Positions 1 to 12,861 of a stretch of 64,000 nucleotides of DNA are shown in pieces. The notes under the pieces were generated by a model. The model was given only the letters and a program-made list of their open reading frames with translations. It was not told the origin of the DNA and made no database searches. Each line of letters begins with the position of its first letter. Position 1 is the stretch's first letter. The position numbers and the translations under genes were made by a program. Source of the DNA: Neonectria sp. B-13 (lineage: Eukaryota; Ascomycota; Sordariomycetes; Hypocreales; Nectriaceae); assembly GCA_002682825.1 (NCBI GenBank), contig NOKP01000028.1:186001-250000 (forward strand), in the 5' to 3' direction.

Positions 1-1537
1 TTGGGTGGCTACTTACTGGTGTGATCTGTAGTGCTGCAAGTCCCGCCGTGACCTTCCCAGGTGTAGTATTTATCTGCAGGCGGGGATTCTGGCTCCTTAT
101 GAGTCCACTCGTAATGAACCACTGAGTCGTCATTGTCTCCGTTTGTTTTGATGCGCTTGAATTGAAAGGCTGCATTGGTGTGATCAAGGTTGTAATTTCC
201 CATCTGGTAATCCCATGAGGTCACAAACATGCTTTGCGCATCGTTGTAAGACCGCGCGACCCACAACTTGCCGACCTGGCTAACCTGGTTGAGGCGTTGC
301 AGGCGCTTCAGCAGATGGCCCTCGAGGAAGTGGCTGAAGCTGAGAGCAAAGGTGCCTTCGATGGCGTCGCCGCCCTTGTACGGTCGCTGCGGAATGACAT
401 AGTTGCCGCGCCACTCAAGTTGCTTGGTGGTTGGCGGTGTGTTACCGGCCACCATTTCGCACCAGAGGAGGGCATTGAATCCCTCACCGGTTCGCGACGT
501 CTTGGGTTCTTTGATACCTTTCTGCGGACACTTGTAGGGGTATGTCTGCTGATAGAGATCAGTTGGAGCTGTTACGTGTTAGCCGATCCTGAATGTCTAC
601 ATATTGACATGTCATAACTAAGTACCGTATGTGGGCTTTTGGACGTTGACTGTAAGTCTATTAGCAATGCCCGCGAGACAGGCTGCATGAATGAAGAAAA
701 ACTCACATCGCTTCTCGGGAAGATTGAACGTCACATTTAGTGTTGAGCGTCCGGCGCGGTGCTGCTGCTGGCCCCAATCGGCCAGTACAGCGGACAAGAG
801 CACCCAGATCTTGGAACCACCAGGTGTCTTGCAGTACTCGGTGATGGTCATGGACTTCCCGTTTTCGGCTGTGATCAGGGAGAGATCTGGATGTGGTTCA
901 CTCCATCGGGCAGCTAGAAATGGTAAGCGACCGAGTAGTTTCTTTTGTTGCGGCGAGGGGGAACAATAACTTACTGGTCAACTGCGCGAAGAGTCGCTCC
1001 ACGCTGTAATCGCCGGGAAATTTGTAGATGGTACCAGCGATCGAGACAGCCTTCTGAGTTGCCTCATCGATCTGAACCTGCTTGTAAAGGGTCTTGTCGG
1101 GCTCGACGTCCTCCGAGTTCAGCACAGTGGGGATGGCGAGCTCCCATCCATCCATCCTCCGCGAGAGACCTGTAGCCGTCTCGACGTATCCCGACTTGAA
1201 CCTGGAAGATTGTCAGCACGGCACTACATGCCATTAAAAGTGGTCAAGTATCCACTAACCTCAGCATGTAGTACACATCTTTACTATACGCCTGGTCCTT
1301 TTGACCGGGAATGATGAGACGGGGCGCTTCAATCTCGACGTTGACAAGTCCAGCGTCAGGATCGTTGAAAACGACGTCTTTCATCTCTTCTTTGTGCATC
1401 TCAAACATGCTCTCGAAGTTTCTGTTAAGAATGTGTTCTGTAAACGCAATAACTTCATCGTACGGCGTGGAGCCAGTCTCCAGACTGACGTTCAGCCGTG
1501 ACTGGTAGTCGGGATCAGTCTCGTCGGAGGGAACCAT
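1..1537 (-). CDS. Unrecognised multi-exon protein, 3' end outside the window
   Basis: I do not recognise this protein. Four exons join in frame on the minus strand: 1537-1260, 1201-975, 913-707 and 568-17. Donors read GTTAGT, GTAAGT, GTGAGT and GTAAGT, and acceptors end in CAG or TAG. A further donor at 16-11 shows that the gene continues past position 1. The start at 1537 gives a protein opening MVPSDETDPDY with no signal peptide. About 420 residues are visible. They are rich in Trp, Tyr and Asp/Glu, with no transmembrane segment. The frame stays open across all three junctions, which is good evidence that it is real. It is divergent from the Tc-toxin-like gene, about 1.3 kb away, so the two could share a promoter region. 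A role tied to that gene would be guesswork. Confidence 0.7.
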
Positions 1538-2840
1538 TTTGTACGCTGTAGAGATGCTTGGTGTTTACACTTGCGGGATGCCGGGAACTGTTGATGGGCA
1601 AGTGAAGCCAAAGCTAGTGATGGGGTACTTATAGCTGTCTTTGTCAAGATGAGCTATGGTACGGGAAGAGGACAAATGAGACGTCAATCCTGTGTGCTGA
1701 TAACCACTGTCAATTGCTTCCAGCCCGATACTGGTGGTGTTGGCGGAACAGGCGGGCTAGCCGAGAATGTTGACGTCTAGACTAAGTCTATCCGTAATGT
1801 CAACTACGATGGCCACAAGCCACAAAAATCTCTCGAGACCTCGGTCTCGCACGCGGGTGTGTTGATAACGAGGCCCCTGCAGCGTGCCATTTGCTAACCA
1901 GACTCCGCGGGGGTGCAAGTTCCGTCGACGTTACATAGTGAGTTGTGTATTTGATCTTGTGTCCACTGAGTTGCCATTTGCGGCCCGCCCCGCATAAACT
2001 ATTGTTTCTTCGGCCCTTGTTGTCAACCCTTGTAGGCTTTCACTAACCTCAATCGGTAACTTCCATAACTAAATCCTCCTCGTAGGGCTTCCCTGGGGCG
2101 CATTTCATGAACGGCGCATTAAACCCGAGTTAGGAAATGAGGCGCGGGTGCATAAGTTATGTTGCAGGCGGTCCTGAAACGCTGTATTCAGTCACGCCGT
2201 TGCAGTGTAGCGGGCGTTACTCTACCGATTCGACTTGAGTGTACATTTCAGCCGCAACCTAGGGCTGTTATTGATCCTCAGCTGCGAGCTATTGATTTAC
2301 AGCTGGGCCCGTTCCGAAAAAACAGCCGAGCAAGTTGACTATTGCAACAAGTTGACCGCATTGGGCAGCCCATTCATGTTTCTTGTCCTTTTTGTACGTA
2401 CTAACTTTCTTTAGGCTCCAGAGTACCTACGCACGGCTTAATACTCATGGTGGCGGGCTGACCCCAACCAGGCTTCAGGTGATTCCGAGCGGTAGGGGGC
2501 ATAGACTATTGAGATGGGGTCCTCCACTGCGTCACGAGTGGGTTTCCTGAGCCGTCACGGCATATATGCAGATAGCTAATAGTTGGACAATGGGTCTCGT
2601 TTAGCAAGAAGAAGCCTGGAGCTTCAGACACCCAGTCTCGCCGACCCCTGGGTCATCCGGTAAAGGACAAGGACGAGAAAGTCCTATTACAACAAAAGAC
2701 AAGGCTGCTCTTGGAACTCGAGACTGGTGTCCTGTATTCCCAAGAACATTTTTATCTACTTGGCCCTTTTGTGCTTCTTTCATTCCCACCATTACTTGGC
2801 GTTGTCACAAGAATAATCTTCACCGCAACTGTCCTCGACC
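1538..2840. promoter_or_regulatory. Divergent intergenic region between unknown gene and Tc-like gene
   Basis: This 1.3-kb stretch separates two divergent genes, and I see no convincing coding sequence in it. A TATA-like CTATAAG lies at 1634-1628 on the minus strand, about 90 bp upstream of the left gene. The Tc-like start has a good fungal context, with CGACC before the ATG and G after it. No clear TATA box was found on that side. Confidence 0.4.
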
Positions 2841-5800
2841 ATGGCTGCACAGGCGAATGTCGATGCACTTAGCAAACTGTTCACGGCAATCCTAGGTGAA
2901 GGTGATGATGCCAATCTGGCCGCGACAACGGCACAACAAACCAAGTCCCTGAAGAATACCATCATTTCCCTACGCACAACGAAGTCTAGTCTGCTGAAGG
3001 ACCCGACTACTCATTCGGTCTTGAGAGTGGTGGACACTATTGTAGACATCAGCGGTGGCAATGTCGACATAGTCAGCGCTATCGGAGCGGGCTTCCGTTC
3101 CAAGTCGCTGGGCGACATTGCACTGGACTATTTTGATCCGACACGCGTTCAGGGCCAGAGTGTCCAGAGCATTGCCGGCCTCGATCAGAGCAAGTGGGAG
3201 CGTGAGCTGTTCCGGTTGGAGCCCACAGCCGTCCTTTGCAGTCTTGTCGCATCGGGAGACATTCCCGTGGCGCCTCAAGCCAAAGCCGAGGCCGAGAGGA
3301 TCCTCCGTGCTGCAGTGCAGCAGAGAGTCGACCTGTCGTCCAAGCCTCTGCGGCGGTTGGTTGAGATTGCACCTTCAACACCACCGTCAACGTCACAACA
3401 ACCTCCACTGTCACCATCGACTTCCCCACCGGTCAGCACAGAGGCTTTTCAAACCGCTATTGAAACGATCCAGGCTGTTCAGCGCCTGCAGGCCGTGGTG
3501 GTGAACCCGCGTCACATAGGCCCTCTTATGACGGCTGGACTAGTGTCGGCTCGGGCCATCTCGATGCTGGACGCCGAGGCACTTGCAAAGCGTGTGGCCA
3601 GCCGGATTCCGCACGATGACGCCGTTCAGATACACGACAATGCTTTCACCATCACAACACGTAACGAGCAGACCTGGGTCGAGGTGCTGAAGTCCAAGAG
3701 CGACAGTCTGTTTCCTGCTATGCGAGCCGAAAACAGCGAGGGCCAAGGCGGAGTTACGGATGATGATGATGATGATGATGATGAAGAAGATGGAATCAAC
3801 TTCTCCACGCTCTTTGGGTCTGCTGATGACCTCGGTTGCGACAATTGCGAGTCAGTCCTCAGCCCGGCAGCGTATCTTGTCGACCTCCTAGACACTCTAC
3901 GGAGTCATGTCATCTCGGCTGCGACTAAGACGAGTCTCCTTGGGAAGCTGCAGGATCGCCGTGGTGATCTTCTGTGGTTGCAGCTCACGTGTGACAACAC
4001 GAACACTACGATCCCTTACCTCGATCTGGCCAACGAGGTTATGGAGCAGTACCTAGTAAAGAGAAATCCAAAAGCCCTGGGACCCGGTTATCCGACCGAG
4101 CTCAAGAAGCTATGCGCCGATGCTCAGACTGGCGATGCGTCGTTAGTCGAGCCATCCAACATCCAGACGAATGTCTACCGCAAGCTCATTCAGCCCACGG
4201 TTGCACCGCTCCACCGTTTCCCATACAACTACGGCCTTGACTTTGTAAAGACGGTACTCACCTCGTTAGGTGTTGCTCCGCAAGATCTTCTTGCCGACTT
4301 TATGTCAGCACCGCGTCTTCTGGCTGCGGTAGAGCATTCTTCACCAGACCTTCTTAGAGCCGCCGAGGAGTCCCTGCGGAGGGTGCAATCAGCCCAGATC
4401 TTGGGGCTGGAGGAAGCCGACTATACTTGCATCACACACGAGCGTTTCGTCCCTGTCAGCCTCTTTAGAGCCAGTGCGCCTGGAAAAAGCACCATGGATA
4501 TGAAGGGCTATCGGGCTGCGATTGGGTACGACGGTTGTGCGAAATATTGGGACTACGACAGCGCCCATGATATGCTGGATATGTCATCTGGCGGCCTCAC
4601 ATTCATCAAAGATGAGCTCCTGAAGCGCTCCGGCCTCCAATACGACGAGCTCGTTGAGGTTCTGCAGACCAGCTTCATGCAGGCGCGCGCCATCATCACG
4701 TCGCATGATGGCTGCTCCTCCATCACCCAGGACCTAGACACGCTACGTCTACGAGCCTCAGTCAGGGTCAGCGCAGATGGTGCTCTGAACGAAACCATTT
4801 GCGATGACTTACAGAGCTTCATCCGACTGCGACATCGGATTGGTTGGGACACTCGCACCTTGGACGCGGCGCTTTATGCTCTCAGCCAGACCAGGCCCGG
4901 TGGCTTCACAGGCATTGATGCCGAGATTGTGCATGGCCTGGCTGAACTTGTACAGCTGAGTGACGTGAGCGATGTACCCGTCGACGAGATGTGTCCGTTA
5001 TTTGGCAGCATGGATCGAAACGGACCGGAGTCGTTATACGCCCGTCTCTGTCGTCGCAGCAGGCTCAGGCCAGTGGATGATGCGTTCGATCTGAAGAAGG
5101 GCGCAGCTATTTCGGCCAAGCTTTCCGCAGTCGCCACGGCGTTGCAGATTTCTGTTACAAACCTGCAGACTGTCTTACACTCCTGTGGCCTGACCGCCTC
5201 GAGTACATTGACGCTAGAGAACCTGTCCGCCATCTATCGCACACAAAAGCTCGCGACCATATTTGCCGTAGACATCAGCCAATACGACTCGCTCGCAGCA
5301 TTGTTTCATTTCGACACTCGCAGTGCTCTCCCAAGCCCCGGCTATGTACTAGCCAGCCTGAATCAGTGGAAATTGCTCCAGGATGATGGCTTGAGCATGG
5401 AGTTACTCCTCCAGCTCCTACGCCTCGATCATATTCAGATTTCAAACGAGCCACGACAGCTGACACAGACACTCTTTGCTGGTCTTCAGAGCGTGCTCTC
5501 TCAATGGCCTGAAGTTGAAGCTGGCAACGCGTATACGGAAGCCGACGTAGCTGCTGCGGCGGCGGCAATTGATAAGGATCGGTCTGCTGAAGTGATCGAG
5601 TACATCGAAGGTAAGTCGAGAAAGAGCTGTTACTTTATTCATGACTGATCATCGAGCCTAGGCAAACGAGTTGTCAGTGTTACATTTGAAGGCTCGGAAA
5701 CGACGGTGCGGCGAGTTCCCGACTCTTTACGGGAGTTCTTCTCCATTGTTCGCAGCGATGAGACAACCAAGATTTCGCTGCAAGGCTTGCCCGATGAAGA

Positions 5801-8800
5801 CGTGGAGTCGCTGATGGTAGAACTGGAAACAGACAAGACGAAAGAAGTGGCATGGGAGCTGCATATCTCCGACTTGATAAAAGAAGCGGAGAAGATGGGT
5901 TCTGGTATCAGCCTTCTCGTGGGCGACACCACGTCCGCAGTCATCGATGAGCTGAAATCCTCAAACATCGATGACCGACGCACGGCGTTCCTACGCACTG
6001 CCCGCCGCCGCATTCGAGAGCAGCAGGTTGAAGCTCTGGTCATCAACACGGTGCAGCAGGCATCCCCCGGCTTAGACGTGGCCGCCATCAAGTCTCTCCT
6101 ATCAGAGGGATCGAACAATGTCCTGGGTCGAACCGTCGTTACTCTGACAGCCTTATCGAATAAGGTGCCCCTAGACACGCTGATGGATGCTTCGTTTAAG
6201 ACAGACATGGCCGCACTCGTCCGCAACGTCCGGCGCATAGAAAGCATCGTCACCAATTTTGGAATAACCCTGGGGGAGCTCCGTGTGCTCGTGCCGGAAG
6301 CTGGACTCGACAAGCCGTTCTCCTTCAGTCTGTTGACGACACTGGCCCATTACAAAAAGCTACGGGCGCCGCTCTCACCAGCGCAGCGGGATGCTCTCCT
6401 CAGTCTCCTTGGGCCTGATTCTGATTCCTTCAATGGCAATAGCCCGGTCGACATGATTGCCAACGCCACTGGATGGCCAACGGCCACACTGTCAAAGATC
6501 TTTGCTGCCAAGTATCCTAAGACCTCTGATGTCGAGGCCAAGGCCGCCGCCCGCAGCGCCGACAAGCTCCTCAAGCTGCAGCGTATTCTCACCATATGCA
6601 CCAAGCTTGATATTGGGGATTCGCAGATCAACGACGTCTTTGGCTGGGTTAACGATATTGGAAATGTAGACAAAGCCTTCGCTTTCGCAGCAGCGCTTCG
6701 CAAGACGCTCGAGACCCGCAACGCCGGAGGAGCGGCGAAGGCGCTCGGTGGTGCGCAGACTGGCATGAATCAACTAAAGGAGCGACGCCGCACAGCCCTG
6801 ATCAACTATCTTCTCAAGGATCAGGAGATAATAGACCAGCGGCTCACTTCAGCCGATGACCTCTACGACTACTTCCTCATTGACGTCAAGATGGGTGCAG
6901 AGATGCAAACGTCGCGTATCCGTCAGGCCATCTCGACAATCCAGCTGTTCGTACAGAGATGCTTCCTTGGGATCGAGGACAAATACGGCGTGTCTGCAGC
7001 CGCGGTGAGAGATCTGAAGCCACGGTGGGACACCATCGGACGCTACACTCTCTGGGAGGCCAACCGACGCGTGTTCCTGTTCCCCGAGAACTGGATCGAT
7101 CCGACTTTGCGGGACACCAAGACGGAGCCGTTCAAGGCGCTCGAGGCGGCCATTCTGCAAGGGGACCTGACTGAAGAGTTCATCTCCAAGGCTATCAAGT
7201 CCTACGTCTATGCCGTGCAGCCCATCGCCCACCTAGATGTCCAGGCCTACCTCTGGGACAAGGGCGAAGAGGATCGTGCTCGGTTTCATTTCTTCGCCCG
7301 TACTCGCACAGAGCCACATCATTACTTCTACCGGCGCCTCGAACTCGAGCCTTTTGGAAAACTCGAACTATTGCCGTACTGGCACCCCTGGATGAGCATT
7401 GACATCGGCGCGCCACCGCAGGCTGTCGACAGCAACGGGGAGGCGCAGCCAAAGCCGGGTGCCTATATGATACCCACGTTGATACGCGGTCGATTAATGC
7501 TCTTTGTTCCCGAGATTTCACTCAAGTCGAAGCCATCGAATTCATTCGGCACTGAGACCATCACGAGCATGGCGAAGCTGCCGCTCCACATGGCAAAACC
7601 GACCACCAGCTACTGGGAGATTAAGATGGCATGGACAGAGCTGCGAGACGGCCAATGGTCGCCCCGTGTCGTGTCGCCCGATTCATTGGTCGTCGAGGAA
7701 ACGGCGACGGAGCCGCTGCCGGCAATCTCAGCCTTTCGCTTCCGTGTCCGGGCCCGGTCGCCGACGGATACGAAAACGGACCAGACGGCGAATTTCGCCA
7801 CTGGTGTTGACGGCGTTCTCGTCATTGATGTTGAAAGCTGGTATCAGATGAAGGCCGAGGCCAGCGCCACAGAGATGGTCAACGTTCCTCGCCATCTAGG
7901 CCAGTTTGAGATGCGTGGCACCGAGCTGTACCGGAGCACGAAGTTGACGTTGATGCCTGTCTTCGATAAGACCCTCTTACCGACTACGTTACCTACACGC
8001 TTCTCCAAGCTGGATTGGACTGCCGCGGACCGAAAAACCCCGGGTCAGAACCTTCCATCGTATGGGCTCAACTACCAAAAAGCAGCGACTGGCTCCGACG
8101 AGAAGAAGGCGTCTATGGAACAGCCGCTGCTCGTCGATACTCCCGAGGATGAGAATGACCCCCGGGATCTGAGCTGGACACTCACGTTTGACGACACGCA
8201 AATGTCCCGTCCTGTGGGACTATTGGTGGATGTCAAAAAGGCATCGAGTGGCGCCCAGACATACTTTGCCCGGCCACGGACGCAGGCACTCACCAGTGGA
8301 GGGACGGAAACGCTTGCCTCGGTCGACGTGTTCCCCTTTCATCACACCTTCTCCAACGCTCTTCTGGAGGCGGCGGTGAGGGGATCGTCGGTGGATGGCA
8401 TCTACGACACCATCAGCAGTCGGGCCAACGACTCGGACGCCTTCGGACTCTACGCAGACACGCTGTATCACGAGCTGTTTGACGCCTACTCGGTTTACAA
8501 CTGGGAACTCGGCGTCCATGCGATATCGCTGCTCATGGAACGCTTGCTGGCGCGGCAACAGTTTGATCTAGCACTTCGTGTAGCCCACCTTCTCTTCGAT
8601 CCGACCAAGAACCCGGACAAGCCGACCGATTGCTGGTCCTTCCCGCCCTTCAGAGACGCCAAAGCTACCAAGGGCCAGTCGGTTCGCTCACTGCTGACAG
8701 GGCTCGCACGGAAGGAGACGAAGCTCTCGTACACCGACGTCGCTGTCGCCGAGTGGAAGCGAGATCCGTTCAACGCCCACAGCATCGCACGTGGCCGGCC

Positions 8801-11453
8801 GACGGCTTACATGCGACGTGTAGCGCAGAAATACGTCGAGATTCTCGTCGCTGCCGGCGACGCCTACTTCCGGCAAGCCAGCATGGAAACTATTCCCATG
8901 GCCATCCAGCGCTACATCGAGGCTGCGCACGTTCTGGGTCCGCGCCCGGCCAAGATCAAGAGCATCGGCAAGCGTACGCCGCGGACCTTTAACGGGCTGA
9001 TCGAGAACGGCAACAAACTTGACCGTTTCGCCAACGCGGCCATTGACATGGAGCTAGAGTTCCCCTACTCTTGTCTGCAGCACGGCCAGGCGGGCGACAA
9101 GAAGCAGCCAGATGATTCAACGGCCAAGAAAGGTCTCCTTGGCTTCCTAGCGACGACTTATTTCTGCGTGCCGACGAACCCGCAGCTCACAGCGCTCTGG
9201 GATCTTGTCGACGATCGCCTAGGCAAGCTGCGCAATTGTCAGGACATCAACGGCATGGCACTTCGACTCCCGCTGTTCGACCCGCCCATCGACCCGGGCA
9301 TGCTCGTGAATGCCGCAGCTGCCGGTGGCCTCGGTGTAGCAGCCGCCGCAAGCGAACTGAACTGTCCTCTTCCCAACTACCGCTTTGTGTATCTGGTCCA
9401 GAAAGCCACCGAGATGGCAAACCAGCTGAGTAGTTTGACCGACATGTTCCTGTCAGCCAAGGAGAAGCGGGACACGGAAACGCTCGCTCAGTTGAAGAAC
9501 CAGCAGGAGTCGGTGATGCAGGCCTTGTACCGCGAGCAGAAGCTTCTCCAAAAGGAAGAGGCCGAGAAGACCATTGTCGCGCTCGAGGACCTGCGCCAGA
9601 GCCACGAGAGCCGCCTCACCTATTACCTGCGCTTGATTGGCGAGGACCCAGGTGAACTCGTCCCCGGCAAAGACGTCAACTGGACAGATATCGAACAGGC
9701 CATCACCAAGCCGTCCAAGGATGATCTGCGCATGTCCAAGGAAGAGAAACTCGAGTTTGAAAAGTCAAACGAGGCGGCAAGTCTGTCGTTCGCTGCAACA
9801 ATCATGGACACGACGGCATCAACGCTGCTGGCGCTGCCCAATCTCATGACGCAGACGCAGCCGATGGGTGTTGGCGTTTCGCTGAAGATTGATGCAGAGA
9901 ATGTCGCCAACTGCATGGAAGGCATGTCCACAGTCATGAAGATCAAGGCTCAGATGTGTGAGATGGAGGGAAGCCGAGCAGCTCGTCGCGGGACTCTGAT
10001 CAAGCAGTTGCAGGATAGACGTGCCCAGGCGAACATGGCCGGACGCGAGATCAAGCAGGTGGACAAGCAGATTGACACACAGCGGGTGCGTGTCCGCATC
10101 TCCGAGGCCGACATCAAAGCCCAGCAGGAGAGCATCCAGCAGTCGGCCGCGACAGAGGCGTGGTACAAGTCCAAGTACACCAACGAGGCCCTCTACGCCT
10201 GGATGGAGAATGCAACTCGCGCGCTGTGCTTCGACGCCTACGGCATCACCATGGACCTGGCGCGCAAGGCCGAGAAGGCCTTTCAGTTTGAGCGAGGGCC
10301 GCAGAAGAGTTCGACGCCGCAGTTCGTCAGCAGTCGGGGGTACTGGAACAACGGCCACGATGGCCTCCTCGGAGCCCAGAGCCTGCTGCTCGACCTTCGC
10401 CGCATGGAAGCCGCATACATGGACAGCTCACCGTCAGACTTTGAGATCACCAAGAACATCTCCCTGCGCCAGGTCAGTCCGCTCGCGCTAATGAACCTGC
10501 GAATGACGGGCGTCGCCGTCTTCTCTCTGCCCGAATCTCTCTTCGACCTCGACTTCCCCGGACACTACTTCCGACGCATCGCAACTGTGGCAGTCAGCGT
10601 GCCGTGTGTCACAGGTCCCTACACCAGTCTCAACAGCACCCTCAGCCTCCTGGAGCACAGCTACCGCGTGAGTCCGCTGGCATCCAAGGGAGACTATTTA
10701 CGCAAGCAGAACGACGACCGCTTCCGTACAGATCGGATCCCCGTCAGCTCCATTGCCCTCAGCCAGCGCAGCGCCGACAGCGGCGTCTTTGAGCTGAATT
10801 TCAGTCGCGAACGATACCTGCCATTCGAGAATGCAGGTGTAATCAGCACATGGAAGCTGGAGCTGCCCCAGCATGTCCGTCAGTTCCCCTACGATACCAT
10901 CAGCGATGTGGTCCTGCACCTCAAGTACACATCCCGCCAGGGCGGTGCTCAGCTCCGTGCGTCGGCCTCGGATGCCGTTACGAGCCTCATGGCTGCTGCT
11001 GATGGCGTCGGCGAAGGCGACGGACTGTTTGCAACCGTTGACCTGGCGAGTGATTTCTCTAATGCCTGGACTCAGGCCCAGGTGCAGGCCGGGCAGAAGA
11101 CGGATCCGACTATGGTGCTGGGTGACATGAGCGTGATGCTTCCATACTGGGCCATCAGCTATGCGGTCAAGGTGAAGTCTGTCACACTTGTATCGCGCTG
11201 CAGCCCTACAGAAGCAGCTACGTTTAAGGTCGAACTGCTCTGGAGCCAGGCCAGCGAAAAGGGCTTCACAGACTGTGCCAGCAGTGACAAGAGGTGGAAT
11301 GTGCGCGAGATTCCGGATATCGACGCTGACTTGAAGAACTGGCGCCTTCGGATCAAGAGAACGAGTGCGGGCGAAGAGTCCAAATTTGCAGCGGTTGAGA
11401 ATATGTACCTGCTCATTCGATACACAGCAACCACTCAAGCCCCTGGTAAATAG
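2841..11453 (+). CDS. TcA-type subunit of insecticidal toxin complex (Tc toxin-like), 2853 aa
   Basis: In bacteria, TcA subunits form the pentameric, receptor-binding and membrane-inserting syringe of Tc toxins such as those of Photorhabdus. This gene has two exons, 2841-5610 and 5662-11453, joined by a 51-nt intron (GTAAGT to CCTAG). From the N terminus: a fungal-looking lead; a stretch of eight Asp at 307-314; the VRP1-like signature around 318-350 (LFGS, two nearby Cys, then SPAAYLVDLL); a long helical shell; an ABC-toxin-N/neuraminidase-like part near 1380-1600; a coiled coil near 2190-2260; and the C-terminal TcB-binding domain, recognised by RGYWNNGHDGLL, FPGHYFRRI and YLPFENAGVISTW near residue 2641. 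No stop or frameshift is seen. At 2853 aa it is longer than the usual bacterial TcA of about 2300-2500 aa. There is no signal peptide and no TcB or TcC gene in the window. Family membership is certain; toxicity and target are not shown. Confidence 0.95.
3759..3782 (+). repeat. In-frame GAT microsatellite (eight Asp codons)
   Basis: Eight perfect GAT triplets encode Asp 307-314 of the Tc-like protein, followed by Glu-Glu-Asp. They lie just before the VRP1-like signature, so the run probably sits in a linker. Slippage would change length by whole codons. Confidence 0.9.
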
Positions 11454-11710
11454 TCTACATGTATCTGGTCATAAATTGGCAGGATAGAGATGCAACGAAC
11501 ATAGGTGACTTGGAATTAATGCAGGGATGGAATCGGATAAGCTGTCAACATGGCACTTTCTTATGTGTAACCGATTCTCACTGAGGAGTAGACGAATACA
11601 AGTGTAACCGAATTCTTTACAATCATGTCAAATTTCTCACCACTCCCCTTCTGATGCCCTCCACACCAGCTCTTTTCCCACCTTCGCTCATCTTCTCCAG
11701 TTGCACCAAT

Positions 11711-11995
11711 TTACACGCGAGAACCATGGTCTTTTTCTTGCCCCCGCCAGAAGGCGTATGGCATCTTTCCTGCGCCGCCATCTCTCACGCCCTCCATGCG
11801 GCCGCTACTTTGCGCCATGTTCTGCTGACCGGTCCAGCTATGCATGCGTGTTGACGTGAAGATACCATCATTGCCACAACCCAAGTAGAAGACGTAGAGT
11901 TTACCGCGGTAAAATACTGGGGCAGGAGATGACCGGTCCAAAACGCCGAGGTTCCCAAGGCGGCTGGAGAGATTGTTTGCCGTAGAGAAGGACAT
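11711..11995 (-). pseudogene. Short beta-propeller or lectin-like fragment
   Basis: A 94-codon frame starts at 11995 with ATG in a reasonable context (AACC before it). Residues about 21-50 read SSPAPVFYRGKLYVFYLG, then CGNDGIFTSTR and SWTGQQNM. The order 'SxPAPVxYxGKLYVFY, N-DG-I-x-S, W-T' is what one blade of a sialidase- or lectin-type beta-propeller looks like. The last 35 residues lose the pattern. No further blades are found in the flanking sequence, so this is probably a truncated copy, though a split small gene is possible. It is convergent with the Tc-like gene, 257 bp from its stop. Similarity is judged by eye only. Confidence 0.4.
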
Positions 11996-12598
11996 GGTTA
12001 CTATTCTGTGCTAAGAAGAAGCTTGACATTGCATTAGTTAAGGTGGATATACTGAGACAAATTTGTGGGCAGAGTAAACAGTTTCGTCGTGAGCTCGTTG
12101 CGTCCGAGACCTGGGGTTGACAGGAGGGTCGGTTCAACCGAGGCCAGTAGAGTGAGCCTTCAGAGGCCAAATCCCCGAAAACATCTAGTTCAGCTGTGAT
12201 TTTTGAATAGGTAGACCCCTAGTGGTGTATGATCCCCCTTGAATTAGTTGCATTTCAGATATCGTGTGATCTGGATAAGTCGTTCGTTCCAATGCAACTT
12301 GTAACGCACCTGAAGACTAAAGTGGCATTGCATTCCGAAAATACATCCTAGTGGCGAGCTGTCTTTTCAATAGTTGACCCAGGAAATGGATCTAGCGGCT
12401 GGTCTCGGCCCCATTACAGATATTTTGCACGAGAGAGGTCAAGTTTACTAGAAGTGCAGTAGCGTGCATGCACCACAGGGGTTATTCAATATTGACCAAT
12501 AAACGCACAATCGTTTTACTTGGTTTAGCTAATCGTGAAAGTCAAGCATTATCACGATACGTACCTTTTCACCCTTAAAGCGCCACGCTTTTGGCATG
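11996..12598. other. Intergenic, no gene seen
   Basis: Short frames here have no recognisable product. The stretch runs to the target-site duplication of the large retrotransposon and has ordinary base composition, unlike the AT-rich block that follows. Confidence 0.5.
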
Positions 12599-12603
12599 GT
12601 ACG
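12599..12603. repeat. Left target-site duplication (GTACG)
   Basis: GTACG directly precedes the left LTR and is repeated exactly after the right LTR. Five base pairs is the usual duplication length of LTR retrotransposon integrases. Confidence 0.85.
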
Positions 12604-12861
12604 TGTGAGAGCTTACGGGGCGCTTGGGGTAGGGATACATTAGGTGACTTGATTGAGTACAACTGGGGCTTGGGACCCAGTCTTTTATGAAGAACGGGTC
12701 CCTCGGCAGATATGATAGGATACAGCAAATGCACCTTAAGCTAGTCTCTTTGGATGTGCATAAGAGGGTAGACTCTTAAGGGGTTAAAATACTAAGGGGA
12801 ATTAGGTCTACCTAAGGTCTTATAATATAGCTATTCTATATAGGGACCTTAGCCTATAATA
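12604..12861 (-). repeat. LTR of outer element (3' LTR on minus strand)
   Basis: 258 bp, matching 25762-26019 throughout if C-to-T and G-to-A changes are allowed. The outer part, up to about 12770, keeps its G and C. The inner part is converted to A and T. Confidence 0.9.
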
